Shown: in pieces, positions 19,678 through 28,193 of the stretch
Numbering within the stretch: the stretch's first letter is position 1
Layout: every line of letters begins with the position of its first letter
Assembly: GCA_021325235.1 (NCBI GenBank)
Contig: JAJPHN010000007.1
Coordinates: 1-32,558 of the forward strand
Reading direction: 5' to 3'
DNA length: 32,558 bases
Source of the DNA: Terriglobia bacterium
Lineage (GTDB): Bacteria > Acidobacteriota > Terriglobia > Bryobacterales > Bryobacteraceae
The notes under the pieces: model-generated
The model's database searches: none
What the model saw: the letters and a program-made list of their open reading frames with translations, nothing else
Told to the model about the DNA's origin: nothing
Made by a program: the position numbers and the translations under genes

Positions 19678-20625
19678 ATGACTGATACGGCGGTTATTGA
19701 GAACTTGACCGATCAGGCCCGGCAGCGCCAGCGGCTGCCGATTGCGCTCGCCTTTCTGGCGATTTACGTCGTCTGGGGATCCACGTTTCTTGCCATCCGG
19801 GTTGCGGTCGCGACGGTTCCTCCGCTTTTTGCCGCTGGTACGCGTTTTGTGATCGCCGGTGCCGCACTCTATCTGTGGTCGCGGCTGAGCGGAGTTCCGA
19901 ATCCGACGAGGCTCGAATGGCGGAATCTGTCGATTATCGGAACCTGCATGTTTTTGATCGCTTACGCGGGTCTTTTCTGGGCGGAGAAGACAGTGCCATC
20001 GGGGCTGGCATCGGTGATCGTTGCCACGATTCCGGTCTGGACGACGCTGTTCGAGGTGTTTGTCTTCAAGCGCGGGAAACTGCGCGGCACGGTGGTGCTG
20101 GCGCTGGCAACCGGACTGGCGGGCGTCATCATACTCGTTCCGCTCGCGGGGACGAGCAGCACGGCAGTGCTTTCGGCGCTTGCCATCGTCGCCTCCGATC
20201 TCTCGTGGGCCTTTGGTTCGGTTCTCTCAAAGGGCATCCACCTACCCTCTTCGAAGCTGATGAGCGCGGCCGGACAGATGCTCACGGGCGGCGCAATGCT
20301 GCTGGTCGCATCCGCGTCGCTGGGCGAATTACATCCTTTCCCACACGTTTCGCTGCAGGCAGCGGGAGCAATCGCCTATCTCATAACCGCGGGATCGATT
20401 CTGGCCTTCAGTAGTTACACCTGGCTGCTGGCGCGTCTTCCCGCGACCAAAGTTTCGAGCTACGCGTATGTGAACCCCGTTATTGCGCTGGCTCTCGGGC
20501 ACTGGTTCGGAGGCGAGCCGTTCACATTGCACACACTCTTTGGAACCCTACTGGTGCTGGGGGGTGTGATCCTGCTGCTCGGAAATTTCGGCCGCAAGCA
20601 AACCAGCGCGGACGATACGATTTGA
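19678..20625 (+). CDS. EamA/DMT-family transporter
   Basis: The product has 315 residues and ten membrane helices in two EamA repeats. The first begins at IALAFLAIYVVWGSTFLAIR, the typical start of this family, and the second at about residue 155 (LSALAIVASDLSWAFGSVLS). The C-terminal half contains YAYVNPVIALALGHWFGGEP, the usual PV..L.G....GE motif. Members export amino acids, metabolites or drugs from the cytosol. The substrate here is unknown. The divergent CGNR gene is the likely regulator. It ends one base before the TTG start of the flavoprotein gene, so the two may be an operon, and an amine-metabolite role could link them, though this is conjecture. Confidence 0.9.
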   Translation: MTDTAVIENLTDQARQRQRLPIALAFLAIYVVWGSTFLAIRVAVATVPPLFAAGTRFVIAGAALYLWSRLSGVPNPTRLEWRNLSIIGTCMFLIAYAGLFWAEKTVPSGLASVIVATIPVWTTLFEVFVFKRGKLRGTVVLALATGLAGVIILVPLAGTSSTAVLSALAIVASDLSWAFGSVLSKGIHLPSSKLMSAAGQMLTGGAMLLVASASLGELHPFPHVSLQAAGAIAYLITAGSILAFSSYTWLLARLPATKVSSYAYVNPVIALALGHWFGGEPFTLHTLFGTLLVLGGVILLLGNFGRKQTSADDTI

Positions 20626-20626
20626 T

Positions 20627-21772
20627 TTGAGCCTGCAGAATTTTGATGTGATCGTGCTCGGTCTGGGTGGCATGGGCAGCGCCGCGGCGTATCACATTGC
20701 TGCGCGGGGCAAACGAGTGCTGGGACTCGATCAGTACGAGGCGGCGCACGATCGCGGCTCTTCGCATGGCGAGTCGCGCATCATCCGCCAGGCGTATTAC
20801 GAGAATCCGGCCTATGTTCCACTTCTGCAGCGCGCCTATGAACTCTGGGAACGCCTCGAACGCGGTAGCGGCGCTTCCCTTCTCCGGCTTACGGGCGGCC
20901 TCATGATTGGACCTCCGGGCAGCGCGGTCGTACAGGGCACAATCGCCAGCGCCACCGAGCATCATCTGCCGTTTGAAGTTCTGGATGTACGCGAGCTGGT
21001 CCGGCGCTTTCCCGTCTTCAGGCCGCGTGCCGACGATAGCGCCGTCTACGAACTGCGCGCGGGCTTTCTGCGGCCCGAAGCAGCCGTTCGAGCGCATCTC
21101 GAGCTGGCCGCACGTTCGGGAGCGGATCTGCATTTCGGCGAGCGTGTCGAAAGCTGGCAGGCGACGAACGAGGCTGTCCGCGTGAAAACCACACGAGGCG
21201 AATATTCGGCCGATCATTTGGTGATTGCGCCGGGAGCATGGGCTCCGGAGTTGCTGGCGAGCATCGGCGTGAAGTTCGAAATTCGTCGCCACGCGATGTG
21301 CTGGTTCCGGCCGCGCGCGGAAGCCGATCTATTCTCGCCGGAGCGACTGCCCGTCTACATCTACGACGTCGACGGGCGCGACTGCTTCTACGGCTTTCCA
21401 CAAACCAGCGCAGCCGATCACGGAATCAAAATCGCGATGCACAGCGGAGGTGCCATCACCACGCCCGGCGCGCTCGATCGCAACGTGGGTGGGGGCGACA
21501 TTGAGGAGCTCCGCGAGCACATGCAGCGTTTCCTTCCAGCGCTCAACGGAGAGTACATCCAAGGCGCGATCTGCATGTACACGCTCACGCCGGATGAGCA
21601 TTTTGTGGTTGCGCTACACCCGCAACATAAGAACGTCGCGCTCGCGGCGGGCTTTTCGGGCCACGGCTTTAAATTCACAACCGTAATCGGCGAAGTGCTT
21701 GCCGATCTCGCGACAGAAGGCTGCACGCGCCAGCCCATCGCGCTCTTCCGGCCGGAGCGTTTCCAGGTTTAA
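20627..21772 (+). CDS. FAD-dependent amine oxidase, sarcosine / N-methyltryptophan oxidase family
   Basis: The product has 381 residues, the length of monomeric sarcosine oxidase. The dinucleotide site is VIVLGLGGMGSAAAYHIAAR, followed by GSSHGESRIIRQAY, a hallmark of this family. Cys316 in GAICMYTLTPDEHFV aligns with the Cys that binds FAD covalently in monomeric sarcosine oxidase, and GFSGHGFKF is the C-terminal flavin loop. It oxidises an N-methyl amine or amino acid, releasing formaldehyde and peroxide in known members. The exact substrate cannot be called. The start is TTG, one base after the transporter stop. It is plausible that the transporter handles a related compound. Confidence 0.9.
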   Translation: MSLQNFDVIVLGLGGMGSAAAYHIAARGKRVLGLDQYEAAHDRGSSHGESRIIRQAYYENPAYVPLLQRAYELWERLERGSGASLLRLTGGLMIGPPGSAVVQGTIASATEHHLPFEVLDVRELVRRFPVFRPRADDSAVYELRAGFLRPEAAVRAHLELAARSGADLHFGERVESWQATNEAVRVKTTRGEYSADHLVIAPGAWAPELLASIGVKFEIRRHAMCWFRPRAEADLFSPERLPVYIYDVDGRDCFYGFPQTSAADHGIKIAMHSGGAITTPGALDRNVGGGDIEELREHMQRFLPALNGEYIQGAICMYTLTPDEHFVVALHPQHKNVALAAGFSGHGFKFTTVIGEVLADLATEGCTRQPIALFRPERFQV

Positions 21773-21805
21773 CGGCGCCCGTTCGCTTACCATAGTGGAA
21801 CTGAC

Positions 21806-22567
21806 ATGACCGAACGCCATAGCAAGGCGACCATCATCAGCATGGCTGTACTCGCGTCGGCCCTGGCGACGTTCCTCCACGAAGCTGTCGGACACGGCGT
21901 GACGGCGTGGCTGCGCGGCGATGTACCGACCGAGCTCACCAGCAATCATCTCTCGACACTGCATCCGGATAAGTGGGTGGAAGCCGGCGGAACGATCGTG
22001 AACTTGTTTCTTGGGGCGGTTTCGATCGTGTTATCGGGGGATCGCGGGCTGTCGGCCAACAGGCGCTATTTTCTCTGGCTGTTCGCAGCCTTTAGTCTGC
22101 TGGCCGGAAGCGGTTATTTCCTGTTTTCCGGCATCATCGGGGTCGGCGACTGGCGGGCCGTTATCGAGGGCTGGCCGCATCCGGTGGCGATCCGGATTAC
22201 GATGTCGATCATTGGCGGCGGACTCTACTTCCTCACCGTACGCCTGCTCGCGATCGCGGTCCGGCCGTTTTGTCCCACCCGGAGCGCGTACAACGTCGTT
22301 GGCCGATTGCCGTATCTTGCCGCCTGCCTGTTCAGTTGCGCCGCCGGAGCGCTCGACCCGCTCGGTCTGAAGCTATTTTTTCTTTCCACGGTTCCGGCCG
22401 CATTCGGCGGGCATTCGGGATTGCTCTGGGCAGACAGCCTGATGCCTAAGCAATGCAAGGAGCAGCCGCTGACTGTCGAGCGCGCGCCAGCATGGTGGAT
22501 CGCTGCAATCGTGTTAGGCCTCGCCTACATTCTCGTACTCGGCCGCGGCATTCATTTCGCGCGGTAA
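21806..22567 (+). CDS. Multipass membrane protein with HEAVGH motif, unknown function
   Basis: I do not recognise a named family. The 253-residue product has about six or seven hydrophobic segments. Near the N-terminus the first segment ends in FLHEAVGHGVTAWLRGD (HEAVGH at residues 25-30). This resembles the HExxH zinc site of intramembrane M50 proteases but has one extra residue before the second His, so a classic site cannot be claimed. A second conserved-looking stretch, CSAGALDPLGLKLF in the form SCAAGALDPLGLKL, is at about residues 174-188. The C-terminal tail ends in a last helix, WWIAAIVLGLAYILVLGRGI. GGAAC lies nine bases before the ATG. It stands alone after the flavoprotein gene with 33 bp between. 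Confidence 0.7.
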   Translation: MTERHSKATIISMAVLASALATFLHEAVGHGVTAWLRGDVPTELTSNHLSTLHPDKWVEAGGTIVNLFLGAVSIVLSGDRGLSANRRYFLWLFAAFSLLAGSGYFLFSGIIGVGDWRAVIEGWPHPVAIRITMSIIGGGLYFLTVRLLAIAVRPFCPTRSAYNVVGRLPYLAACLFSCAAGALDPLGLKLFFLSTVPAAFGGHSGLLWADSLMPKQCKEQPLTVERAPAWWIAAIVLGLAYILVLGRGIHFAR

Positions 22568-22571
22568 TAGT

Positions 22572-22847
22572 TCAGGGTTGATGCGCGATGGTCGCCTCAG
22601 CCGCTCCGGTCCAGAACGGGATTTCTCTCGACCAGGCTGAACCGGGAAGCACCTCACGGTGTGAAAAGCGCCAGCGCAAGATATAGTCCTCTTCGAGTGA
22701 TCCGCGGTAGCGAAGCGCCCGGTGTTGCGGAGCGTGGCCTCGATCGTTTTTCGCTGGGGATTAAGAGCCGCGGTTCAGAGAAATTTCGGGAGCCTGCGCA
22801 GTCGGGTAAGCGACTCCAAGCACGGCGAACAACAGCAGCGGGTACAT
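22572..22847 (-). pseudogene. Possible interrupted small secreted-protein gene
   Basis: An ATG at 22847 begins MYPLLLFAVLGVAYPTAQAP, a convincing signal peptide, and the frame stops at TAA (22761-22763) after 28 codons. The same frame is then open for 62 codons to a TGA at 22572, with residues such as LEEDYILRWRFSHREVLPG and WSREIPFWTGAAEATIAH, which look coding. This could be a gene broken by one stop codon or a sequencing error, or chance. No ribosome-binding site is visible. It lies 45 bp after the M28 peptidase gene on the same strand. The rest of the 325-bp gap (22568-22892) holds nothing else that I can support. Confidence 0.3.
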
Positions 22848-22892
22848 GCCGGATTTGACACCGCTGCCGGGGCACGAGTTCCGGGCTCAATA

Positions 22893-24341
22893 TCAACGGG
22901 GCGCGGGTTCCGCGGCATCGGCCAGCGCGTAGGCGACCACGGTCATCACCGCCGCATTCTCATTCAATTCGCGCGGATTCACCTTATCGAAGGTATCGGC
23001 GGCGGTGTGATGGTAGTTGAAATAGAATCGGCTGTCCTGGGTGGGCGAAAATCCCGGAACGCCTTTGTGGTTGAGGAAGCTGATATCCTCGCCGACCTCG
23101 TCGCTGCGGTTGAGCGCGGCCGCACCTGAGGCTTCCAGCACGTGCGCCACCGGTCGCAACCACTGCTCCAGTTCCGGTTTTCCGGTGTACGAAACGCCGC
23201 CCGGATGACCTGCGCCTAAATCCGATTCGAGCGCGCCAACGTGGTTCCCCAATTCGGCCGCATGCTCCTGCACATACGTCTGCGCGCCTTCGGAACCCTG
23301 CTCCTCATCCATCCACGCCACAAAACGAATCGTCCGTTTGGGATGAACGCCGAGCATCTTGAGCAGATGAATGGCTTGCATCGAGACCACAACGCCCGCT
23401 CCGTCGTCGATCGCGCCTGTTCCGAGATCCCAGGAATCGAGATGCCCCGAAACGATCACGATCTGCTCGGGATGTTCGCTGCCTTTCCAGTCCGCGATGA
23501 CGTTGTAGCTTTCCACTTTGGGCAGAGTCTGCGGCGTGAGGACCAGATGCATTTCGACTTCGCCCTGTTTACTCAGATGGGCGAGCAGATCAGCATCTTC
23601 GGCCGTCACGGCAGCAGCGGGAATTTTCGGCCGTCCGTCGGCGTAGATCGTCCCGCCCGTGTGCGGCAGCCGGTAATCCGCGCCTCCTACCGATCGCACC
23701 AGCACCGCCACCGCGCCCAGCGAAGCGCCCACCACCGGACCTGCGCCGCGATACACGACCGCCTGACCGTACGCCGCATCGCCATCGCCCATGGCGGCCA
23801 GCTCTTTGTCAAACGGCTTGTTAAAGAGCAGAATTTTGCCCTTCACCGCGCCGGCGGGCAAACGTCTCAACTCGTCGAACGAATCGACCGCAATCACCGG
23901 CGCCGTTACGCCATCCGGCGGAGTGGCAACACTCGGGCCGAGCGCCGTCAGCATAATCTTCTGCGTCGTTCCGGGCGCTTGTCCGGGCCATTTCGTCAGC
24001 GCTCCAGTCTCGGCGCCGCGCACCCAGTGCGGAACCGTGGTCTTTTCGAGCTGCACTTCCGCTCCCAGCGCGCGCATCTCCGCCGCCACATATTCAACCG
24101 CCGCGCTCGCCTGCGCCGAACCGCTCAGCCGCGGCCCGATGTTATCCGTCAGATGCCGCAGTTCCGTGAGCGCATATCGATCCGAAAGCGCCGCATCGCG
24201 CAGCTTCTCCATGTTGGCAATCTGCTGTTCATTCCAGGCGCCGGTCGATGGATTGAGCAGCGCCGCCATGCGGTCGCGAAATGGCGATTGCGCGAAACAG
24301 ACACACCCCGTCAGCAGAAATGCGCAAAATTTAAGCAACAC
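22893..24341 (-). CDS. Secreted M28-family metallopeptidase
   Basis: The product has 482 residues: a signal peptide (MLLKFCAFLLTGCVCFAQ), a PA-like domain (about 125-260) and the M28 peptidase domain (about 275-475). Zinc ligands and catalytic residues are in HLDSWD (from residue 300), AIDDGAG (Asp312/313), DEEQGSEGAQ (Glu346/347), LESDLGAG and YHHTAADT. It resembles carboxypeptidase Q-like enzymes that remove amino acids from peptides. The start is a GTG with AGGAG five bases upstream; a TTG-initiated frame 31 codons longer lacks such a site and adds a charged stretch before the signal. LTGC within the signal could be a lipobox, but cleavage after CFA is as likely. It is divergent from the MATE gene. 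Confidence 0.9.
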   Translation of the reverse strand: MLLKFCAFLLTGCVCFAQSPFRDRMAALLNPSTGAWNEQQIANMEKLRDAALSDRYALTELRHLTDNIGPRLSGSAQASAAVEYVAAEMRALGAEVQLEKTTVPHWVRGAETGALTKWPGQAPGTTQKIMLTALGPSVATPPDGVTAPVIAVDSFDELRRLPAGAVKGKILLFNKPFDKELAAMGDGDAAYGQAVVYRGAGPVVGASLGAVAVLVRSVGGADYRLPHTGGTIYADGRPKIPAAAVTAEDADLLAHLSKQGEVEMHLVLTPQTLPKVESYNVIADWKGSEHPEQIVIVSGHLDSWDLGTGAIDDGAGVVVSMQAIHLLKMLGVHPKRTIRFVAWMDEEQGSEGAQTYVQEHAAELGNHVGALESDLGAGHPGGVSYTGKPELEQWLRPVAHVLEASGAAALNRSDEVGEDISFLNHKGVPGFSPTQDSRFYFNYHHTAADTFDKVNPRELNENAAVMTVVAYALADAAEPAPR

Positions 24342-24366
24342 AGACTCTCCTAGCACGTTACTGTAG

Positions 24367-24395
24367 CTAATAGCGGAACGGAGTTCGTTCGACAA
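24367..24395 (-). promoter_or_regulatory. Promoter of the M28 peptidase gene
   Basis: On the minus strand TTGTCG (24390-24395) is followed after 17 bp by TATTAG (24367-24372), each matching four of six consensus bases. The RNA would start near 24360, about 20 bases before the GTG. An imperfect palindrome, GAGTTCGTTCGACAAACTC at 24381-24399, covers the -35 and could be an operator. Confidence 0.45.
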
Positions 24396-24453
24396 ACTCC
24401 GCGGAGGCGAGTCTGCGCTTTCAACGCGAAGCAAAAGGCCCCGTGTTCAAGCC

Positions 24454-25818
24454 ATGTTGAAAGAAGCGCTGCTCGGCACGCATCAGGACTTCACGGAAGG
24501 CAATCTGAACCGCGCCATCGTTCTGCTGGCGATTCCGATGATCCTCGAGATGGCGATGGAATCGCTGTTCGGTATCGTCGACGTCTTCTTCGTTGCTCGT
24601 CTCGGCGCCGACGCAATCTCGACGGTCGGCCTCACCGAATCTCTGCTCACGCTGATCTTCGGTGTAGCGATCGGTTTGAGCATGGCTACGACCGCTTACG
24701 TCGCGCGGCGCATCGGCGAGAAAGATCCGGACGGCGCAGCGAACGGCGCGGTGCAATCGATCATTCTCGGCATACTTGTTTCCGCCATTGTGGGCGCCAT
24801 CGGCATCGCCTATGCACCGCGCCTGTTGCGCATGATGGGCGCCACTCCTGCCATTGAAGCGAACGCTCGCTACACGCAGCTCATGCTCGGCGGTTCAGCC
24901 GTCATCTTCCTGCTGTTTCTGATCAACGCCATCTTCCGCGGCGCAGGCGATGCAGCGCTCGCGATGCGCACGCTGTGGCTCGCCAACGGCATCAATCTCA
25001 TCCTCGATCCATGTCTGATTAACGGCTGGGGTCCGTTTCCGCATCTGGGCGTCTATGGAGCCGCGGTGGCGACCACAACGGGCCGCGGTATCGGCGTTTT
25101 ATTTCAACTCTGGCAGCTCGGCTCCGGGAAAAATCGAGTGGTCGTCGCAGCTCGCCAGGTGCGTCTCCATGTGCCCGTTATGCTGCGGCTGCTGCGTGTC
25201 TCCGCCACCGGCATTCTGCAGTTTCTGCTGGCCACCGCGAGCTGGATGGCACTGGTTCGCATCGTGGCCAGTTTCGGCAGCGCGGCGGTGGCCGGCTACA
25301 CCATTGCGGTTCGCATGCTGGTCTTCACCATCCTGCCGTCCTGGGGTCTGAGCAATGCGGCCGCCACGCTCGTAGGACAGAATCTCGGAGCCGGCAAACC
25401 GGAGCGCGCCGAAACTTCCGTCTATCGCACCGGGTTTTACAACATGCTCTATCTGGGCCTGATCTCGATCGCCTTCATCTTCTTCCCCGCCCCGCTGGTC
25501 GCCATCTTCACCGGTGAACCGGCCGTCGTGACCACCGCCGTCGCCTGCCTCTCGATCTTCGGCATCGCCTTCTTAAGCTACGCCTGGGGCATGGTCCTCA
25601 TCCAGGCGTTCAACGGCGCGGGCGACACCATGACACCTACCATCATCAATTTCTTCGCGTTCTGGCTTTTCCAGATTCCGGTCGCGTGGCTACTGGCATT
25701 CCATTTCTCGCTGGGTCCGCGCGGCGCATTCTGGGCTGTGCCTTCCGCCGATATCGTGCTGACCAGCGCCTCCTTCGTGATGTTCCGGCGCGGCAGCTGG
25801 AAACGCCAGCGCATCTGA
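24454..25818 (+). CDS. MATE-family efflux transporter
   Basis: The product has 454 residues and twelve membrane helices in two six-helix halves. Typical features are LAIPMILEMAMESLFGIVDV with VARLGADAISTVGL at the start, IGLSMATTAYVARRIGEKDP in the first half and NAAATLVGQNLGAGKPERAE in the second. MATE transporters expel cationic drugs or metabolites using sodium or proton gradients. The substrate is unknown. The gene is divergent from the M28 peptidase by 112 bp and lies 58 bp before the lipoprotein gene, so the latter could be co-transcribed with it. A QAFNGAGDTMTPTIINFFAF segment near residue 385 is the usual C-terminal family motif. Confidence 0.94.
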   Translation: MLKEALLGTHQDFTEGNLNRAIVLLAIPMILEMAMESLFGIVDVFFVARLGADAISTVGLTESLLTLIFGVAIGLSMATTAYVARRIGEKDPDGAANGAVQSIILGILVSAIVGAIGIAYAPRLLRMMGATPAIEANARYTQLMLGGSAVIFLLFLINAIFRGAGDAALAMRTLWLANGINLILDPCLINGWGPFPHLGVYGAAVATTTGRGIGVLFQLWQLGSGKNRVVVAARQVRLHVPVMLRLLRVSATGILQFLLATASWMALVRIVASFGSAAVAGYTIAVRMLVFTILPSWGLSNAAATLVGQNLGAGKPERAETSVYRTGFYNMLYLGLISIAFIFFPAPLVAIFTGEPAVVTTAVACLSIFGIAFLSYAWGMVLIQAFNGAGDTMTPTIINFFAFWLFQIPVAWLLAFHFSLGPRGAFWAVPSADIVLTSASFVMFRRGSWKRQRI

Positions 25819-25876
25819 CGGGTCATCGCTTCGCGCCCGGACACGCTGAAATTTTGTGATACGCTCATCCCGCGCC

Positions 25877-27679
25877 ATGCTGTCCATCCTGCAATCCACC
25901 GCGCTCTTGCTGGCGGCCACTCTCACTATCTCCTGCGGCTCCATGAAGGCCGCGCAGCAACCCGCATCCGGCGCCCCCGCCGTATCTCCGAATAATGAGT
26001 CCACGGAAGAGCCATCCGACGAACTCGCTCCCGCCGCGGTACAGCTCGACCTCTCCCACACTTCGCCGCTGCTCGATGCGCTCTATAAGGCGACGCGCGA
26101 AACGAAGGAACAGCCCACGCTCGATCGTCTCGCCGAAGCGCAGCAACTGATTGACAGCGGCGCCGACCTGAAGATCGTGGACGCCCGTGGCCGCACCGCC
26201 CTCCACTGGGCGGTCTTCGGCTCGAGTTACGCCACCAAACCGAAAATTCAGGTCGCTTACGAAGAAATCGCCAATGCTCTGATCGAGCGCGGCGTCGAAC
26301 TAAACCGTGAAGACGCCTATCAGAACACCGCTCTCGACTATCTGCTCTACTCGCCGAATTTCGAGATGCAGACTCTGCTCATCGAGCACGGCGCAACCAG
26401 CGGCTTCCTTCCTGCATCCCTTGCGCCTCTCGCTGGCGAGCCGGTTCCCGCCGAAGTGCCGCGCTCCGCTCTTCTCCACGCCGATCTGATTGCCGGGCAG
26501 ACACTCAGCGTGCGCCTTAGTCAGGCCGTTTTCAGCGACCGTTCCCGCACCGGCGATCCCATCGAAGCCATCGTCACCTATCCGCTCTGCAAAAACGGCG
26601 AGCAGGTCGAATGCGCCGATGGCGAACTACTGCTTGCTCCCGGCACAAAGATCAACGGCACCGTGCTGTTTGCCGCAAAAGCTTCGAGCAAGTACGATCG
26701 GCCGCGCATTGTGCTGGATTTTTCAAACGTTCTCCACCACGATGGCACTCGTTCGCCGTTGTACACGCGCGTGCTCGATGTCGATAACGCCCGCGAAACC
26801 ATCCGGAATAACGAAATACTGGGCATCGTCCAGCCGCATGCCTCCACCAAAATGTCGTTCGCCATGGCGGCGCTGGGCGCTGTTAATCCCATCGCCGGTT
26901 ATACAATCCGGGGCCTGCAGACCGTTTACGGTCTCTCTATCCGGCGCGAAATCCTCTTTCCGGCGGGCACCGATCTCCAGGTCCAGATCGTTCGTCCCTC
27001 CGTCCTCAATCGCAAAGAGCCCTGGAACGGTTGGAACAAGCTCGCCGTCGATCCCGCGCTGCGAACTCTGGTCGTCTCCGCTCCCATGCGCACCCAAACT
27101 GCCGCCGGCACGCCCTCCGACATCACCAATTTGATGTTCCTCGGAACACGCCAGCAGCTCATTGCGGCCTTCAACGAAGCCGGGTGGTTTGAGGCCGATG
27201 CGCTCAGCGTACAATCGGCTCTAAAAACACTCGGCGCAACCGCTCGCCAGGCCGGTTATTCGAGTGCTCCCGTTTCGGGTCTCCTGATCGGCGGCCGTCT
27301 GCCCGATCTGGTCTTCCAGAAATCACTCGACACCTTCGCCAAACGCCATCATCTGCGGATCTGGAAGGAACCGAAACTGTATCAGGGACGCGAGGTCTGG
27401 ATCGGCGCGGCCACGCACGACGTCGCCATCAGCAACGCGAAAGCCGGCACCAAATGGTCGCATCGCATCGATCCGCATATCGATCGCGAGCGCGATTGGA
27501 TTGAAACCGATCTGCTCTTCATCGGCACCGCGAAAGCCTACGCCGACATCGATCGGCCGGCTGCTCCCCGCCTCGCCGCCAACGCCACCGGCGACCGCTT
27601 GCTGACCGACGGCAAAATGTCCGTCATAGACTTGGGCCGTGGGAACATTCAGATCCAGGCCCGCACCACCGCGCAATAA
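25877..27679 (+). CDS. Lipoprotein with ankyrin repeats and LssY-like C-terminal domain
   Basis: The product has 600 residues from the ATG at 25877 (a GTG seven codons earlier is also open). The signal ends LLLAATLTISC, a lipobox-like site, so it is probably a membrane-anchored lipoprotein. Residues about 60-180 carry about three ankyrin repeats (SGADLKIVDARGRTALHWAV and ALIERGVELNREDAYQNTAL). A beta-rich middle part (about 195-380) has no recognised family. The C-terminal 200 residues (TNLMFLGTRQQLIAAFNEAG, VWIGAATHDVAI, then HRIDPHIDRERDWIETDLLF) fit the LssY C-terminal domain. LssY-type proteins have been linked to secretion loci, but the role is unknown. It is convergent with the response regulator gene, with six bases between stops. 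Confidence 0.78.
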   Translation: MLSILQSTALLLAATLTISCGSMKAAQQPASGAPAVSPNNESTEEPSDELAPAAVQLDLSHTSPLLDALYKATRETKEQPTLDRLAEAQQLIDSGADLKIVDARGRTALHWAVFGSSYATKPKIQVAYEEIANALIERGVELNREDAYQNTALDYLLYSPNFEMQTLLIEHGATSGFLPASLAPLAGEPVPAEVPRSALLHADLIAGQTLSVRLSQAVFSDRSRTGDPIEAIVTYPLCKNGEQVECADGELLLAPGTKINGTVLFAAKASSKYDRPRIVLDFSNVLHHDGTRSPLYTRVLDVDNARETIRNNEILGIVQPHASTKMSFAMAALGAVNPIAGYTIRGLQTVYGLSIRREILFPAGTDLQVQIVRPSVLNRKEPWNGWNKLAVDPALRTLVVSAPMRTQTAAGTPSDITNLMFLGTRQQLIAAFNEAGWFEADALSVQSALKTLGATARQAGYSSAPVSGLLIGGRLPDLVFQKSLDTFAKRHHLRIWKEPKLYQGREVWIGAATHDVAISNAKAGTKWSHRIDPHIDRERDWIETDLLFIGTAKAYADIDRPAAPRLAANATGDRLLTDGKMSVIDLGRGNIQIQARTTAQ

Positions 27680-27685
27680 TCGTAT

Positions 27686-28096
27686 TCACGCCGGTCGGCG
27701 TTCCGGCCTTGGCACAATTGTCGGCGAAATAAACGTGCTGCCTTGCATCACAGCCGGTATTGCCGCCGGCAGTTCCGTCACGGCCGAGCGCTTCAGCACA
27801 AATGCCTTCACCCCAATCTGCATCGCCTCTTCGGCATAGACGCGGTTGCTGTGCTGGCTCACCAGCACAATCGGCACCTTTGGCATGATCTCGAGCAACT
27901 GCCGCGCCGCTGTGATGCCGTTCATGCCCGGCATCGAGACGTCCAATAAAATCAACTCCGGCTCGTATTCTTTCGCACTCTCGATGCCGCTGCGGCCGTC
28001 GTCCGCTTCGGCGATGACCTCCGCCCCGAGATTCTCCACGATGTGGCGCAATCCGTCCCGGATCGCTTCATCATCGTCTACAATCAGTACTCTCAC
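27686..28096 (-). CDS. Single-domain response regulator (receiver only)
   Basis: The 136-residue product is a receiver domain with no output domain. Acidic residues are Asp7-9 (VDDDEA), the phosphoacceptor is Asp52 (LILLDVSMPGMNG), Ser80 is the switch residue and Lys102 (FVLKRS) is the conserved lysine. The GTG start follows AGGA with no spacing; the frame is closed just upstream, so no better start exists. It lies 97 bp after the CheB-ending gene on the same strand and is probably the partner of that hybrid kinase. Without an output domain it must act by protein contacts or as a phosphate sink. The tail (ISPTIVPRPERRPA) is short and disordered. Confidence 0.9.
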   Translation of the reverse strand: MRVLIVDDDEAIRDGLRHIVENLGAEVIAEADDGRSGIESAKEYEPELILLDVSMPGMNGITAARQLLEIMPKVPIVLVSQHSNRVYAEEAMQIGVKAFVLKRSAVTELPAAIPAVMQGSTFISPTIVPRPERRPA

Positions 28097-28193
28097 TCCT
28101 ATTCACCCTGCCGCTTGCATTTCACTGCACCTCCATCGCAACATCTGAGTCTCGCCTCGTCAACTCGGTAAACCACTACCCACTAGAATCCGC

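Noticed and set aside
22654-23129. Frames of 80 and 135 residues in and next to the 22568-22892 gap.
   Set aside because: They run across the M28 gene start or the interrupted frame, and have no family match or start signal.
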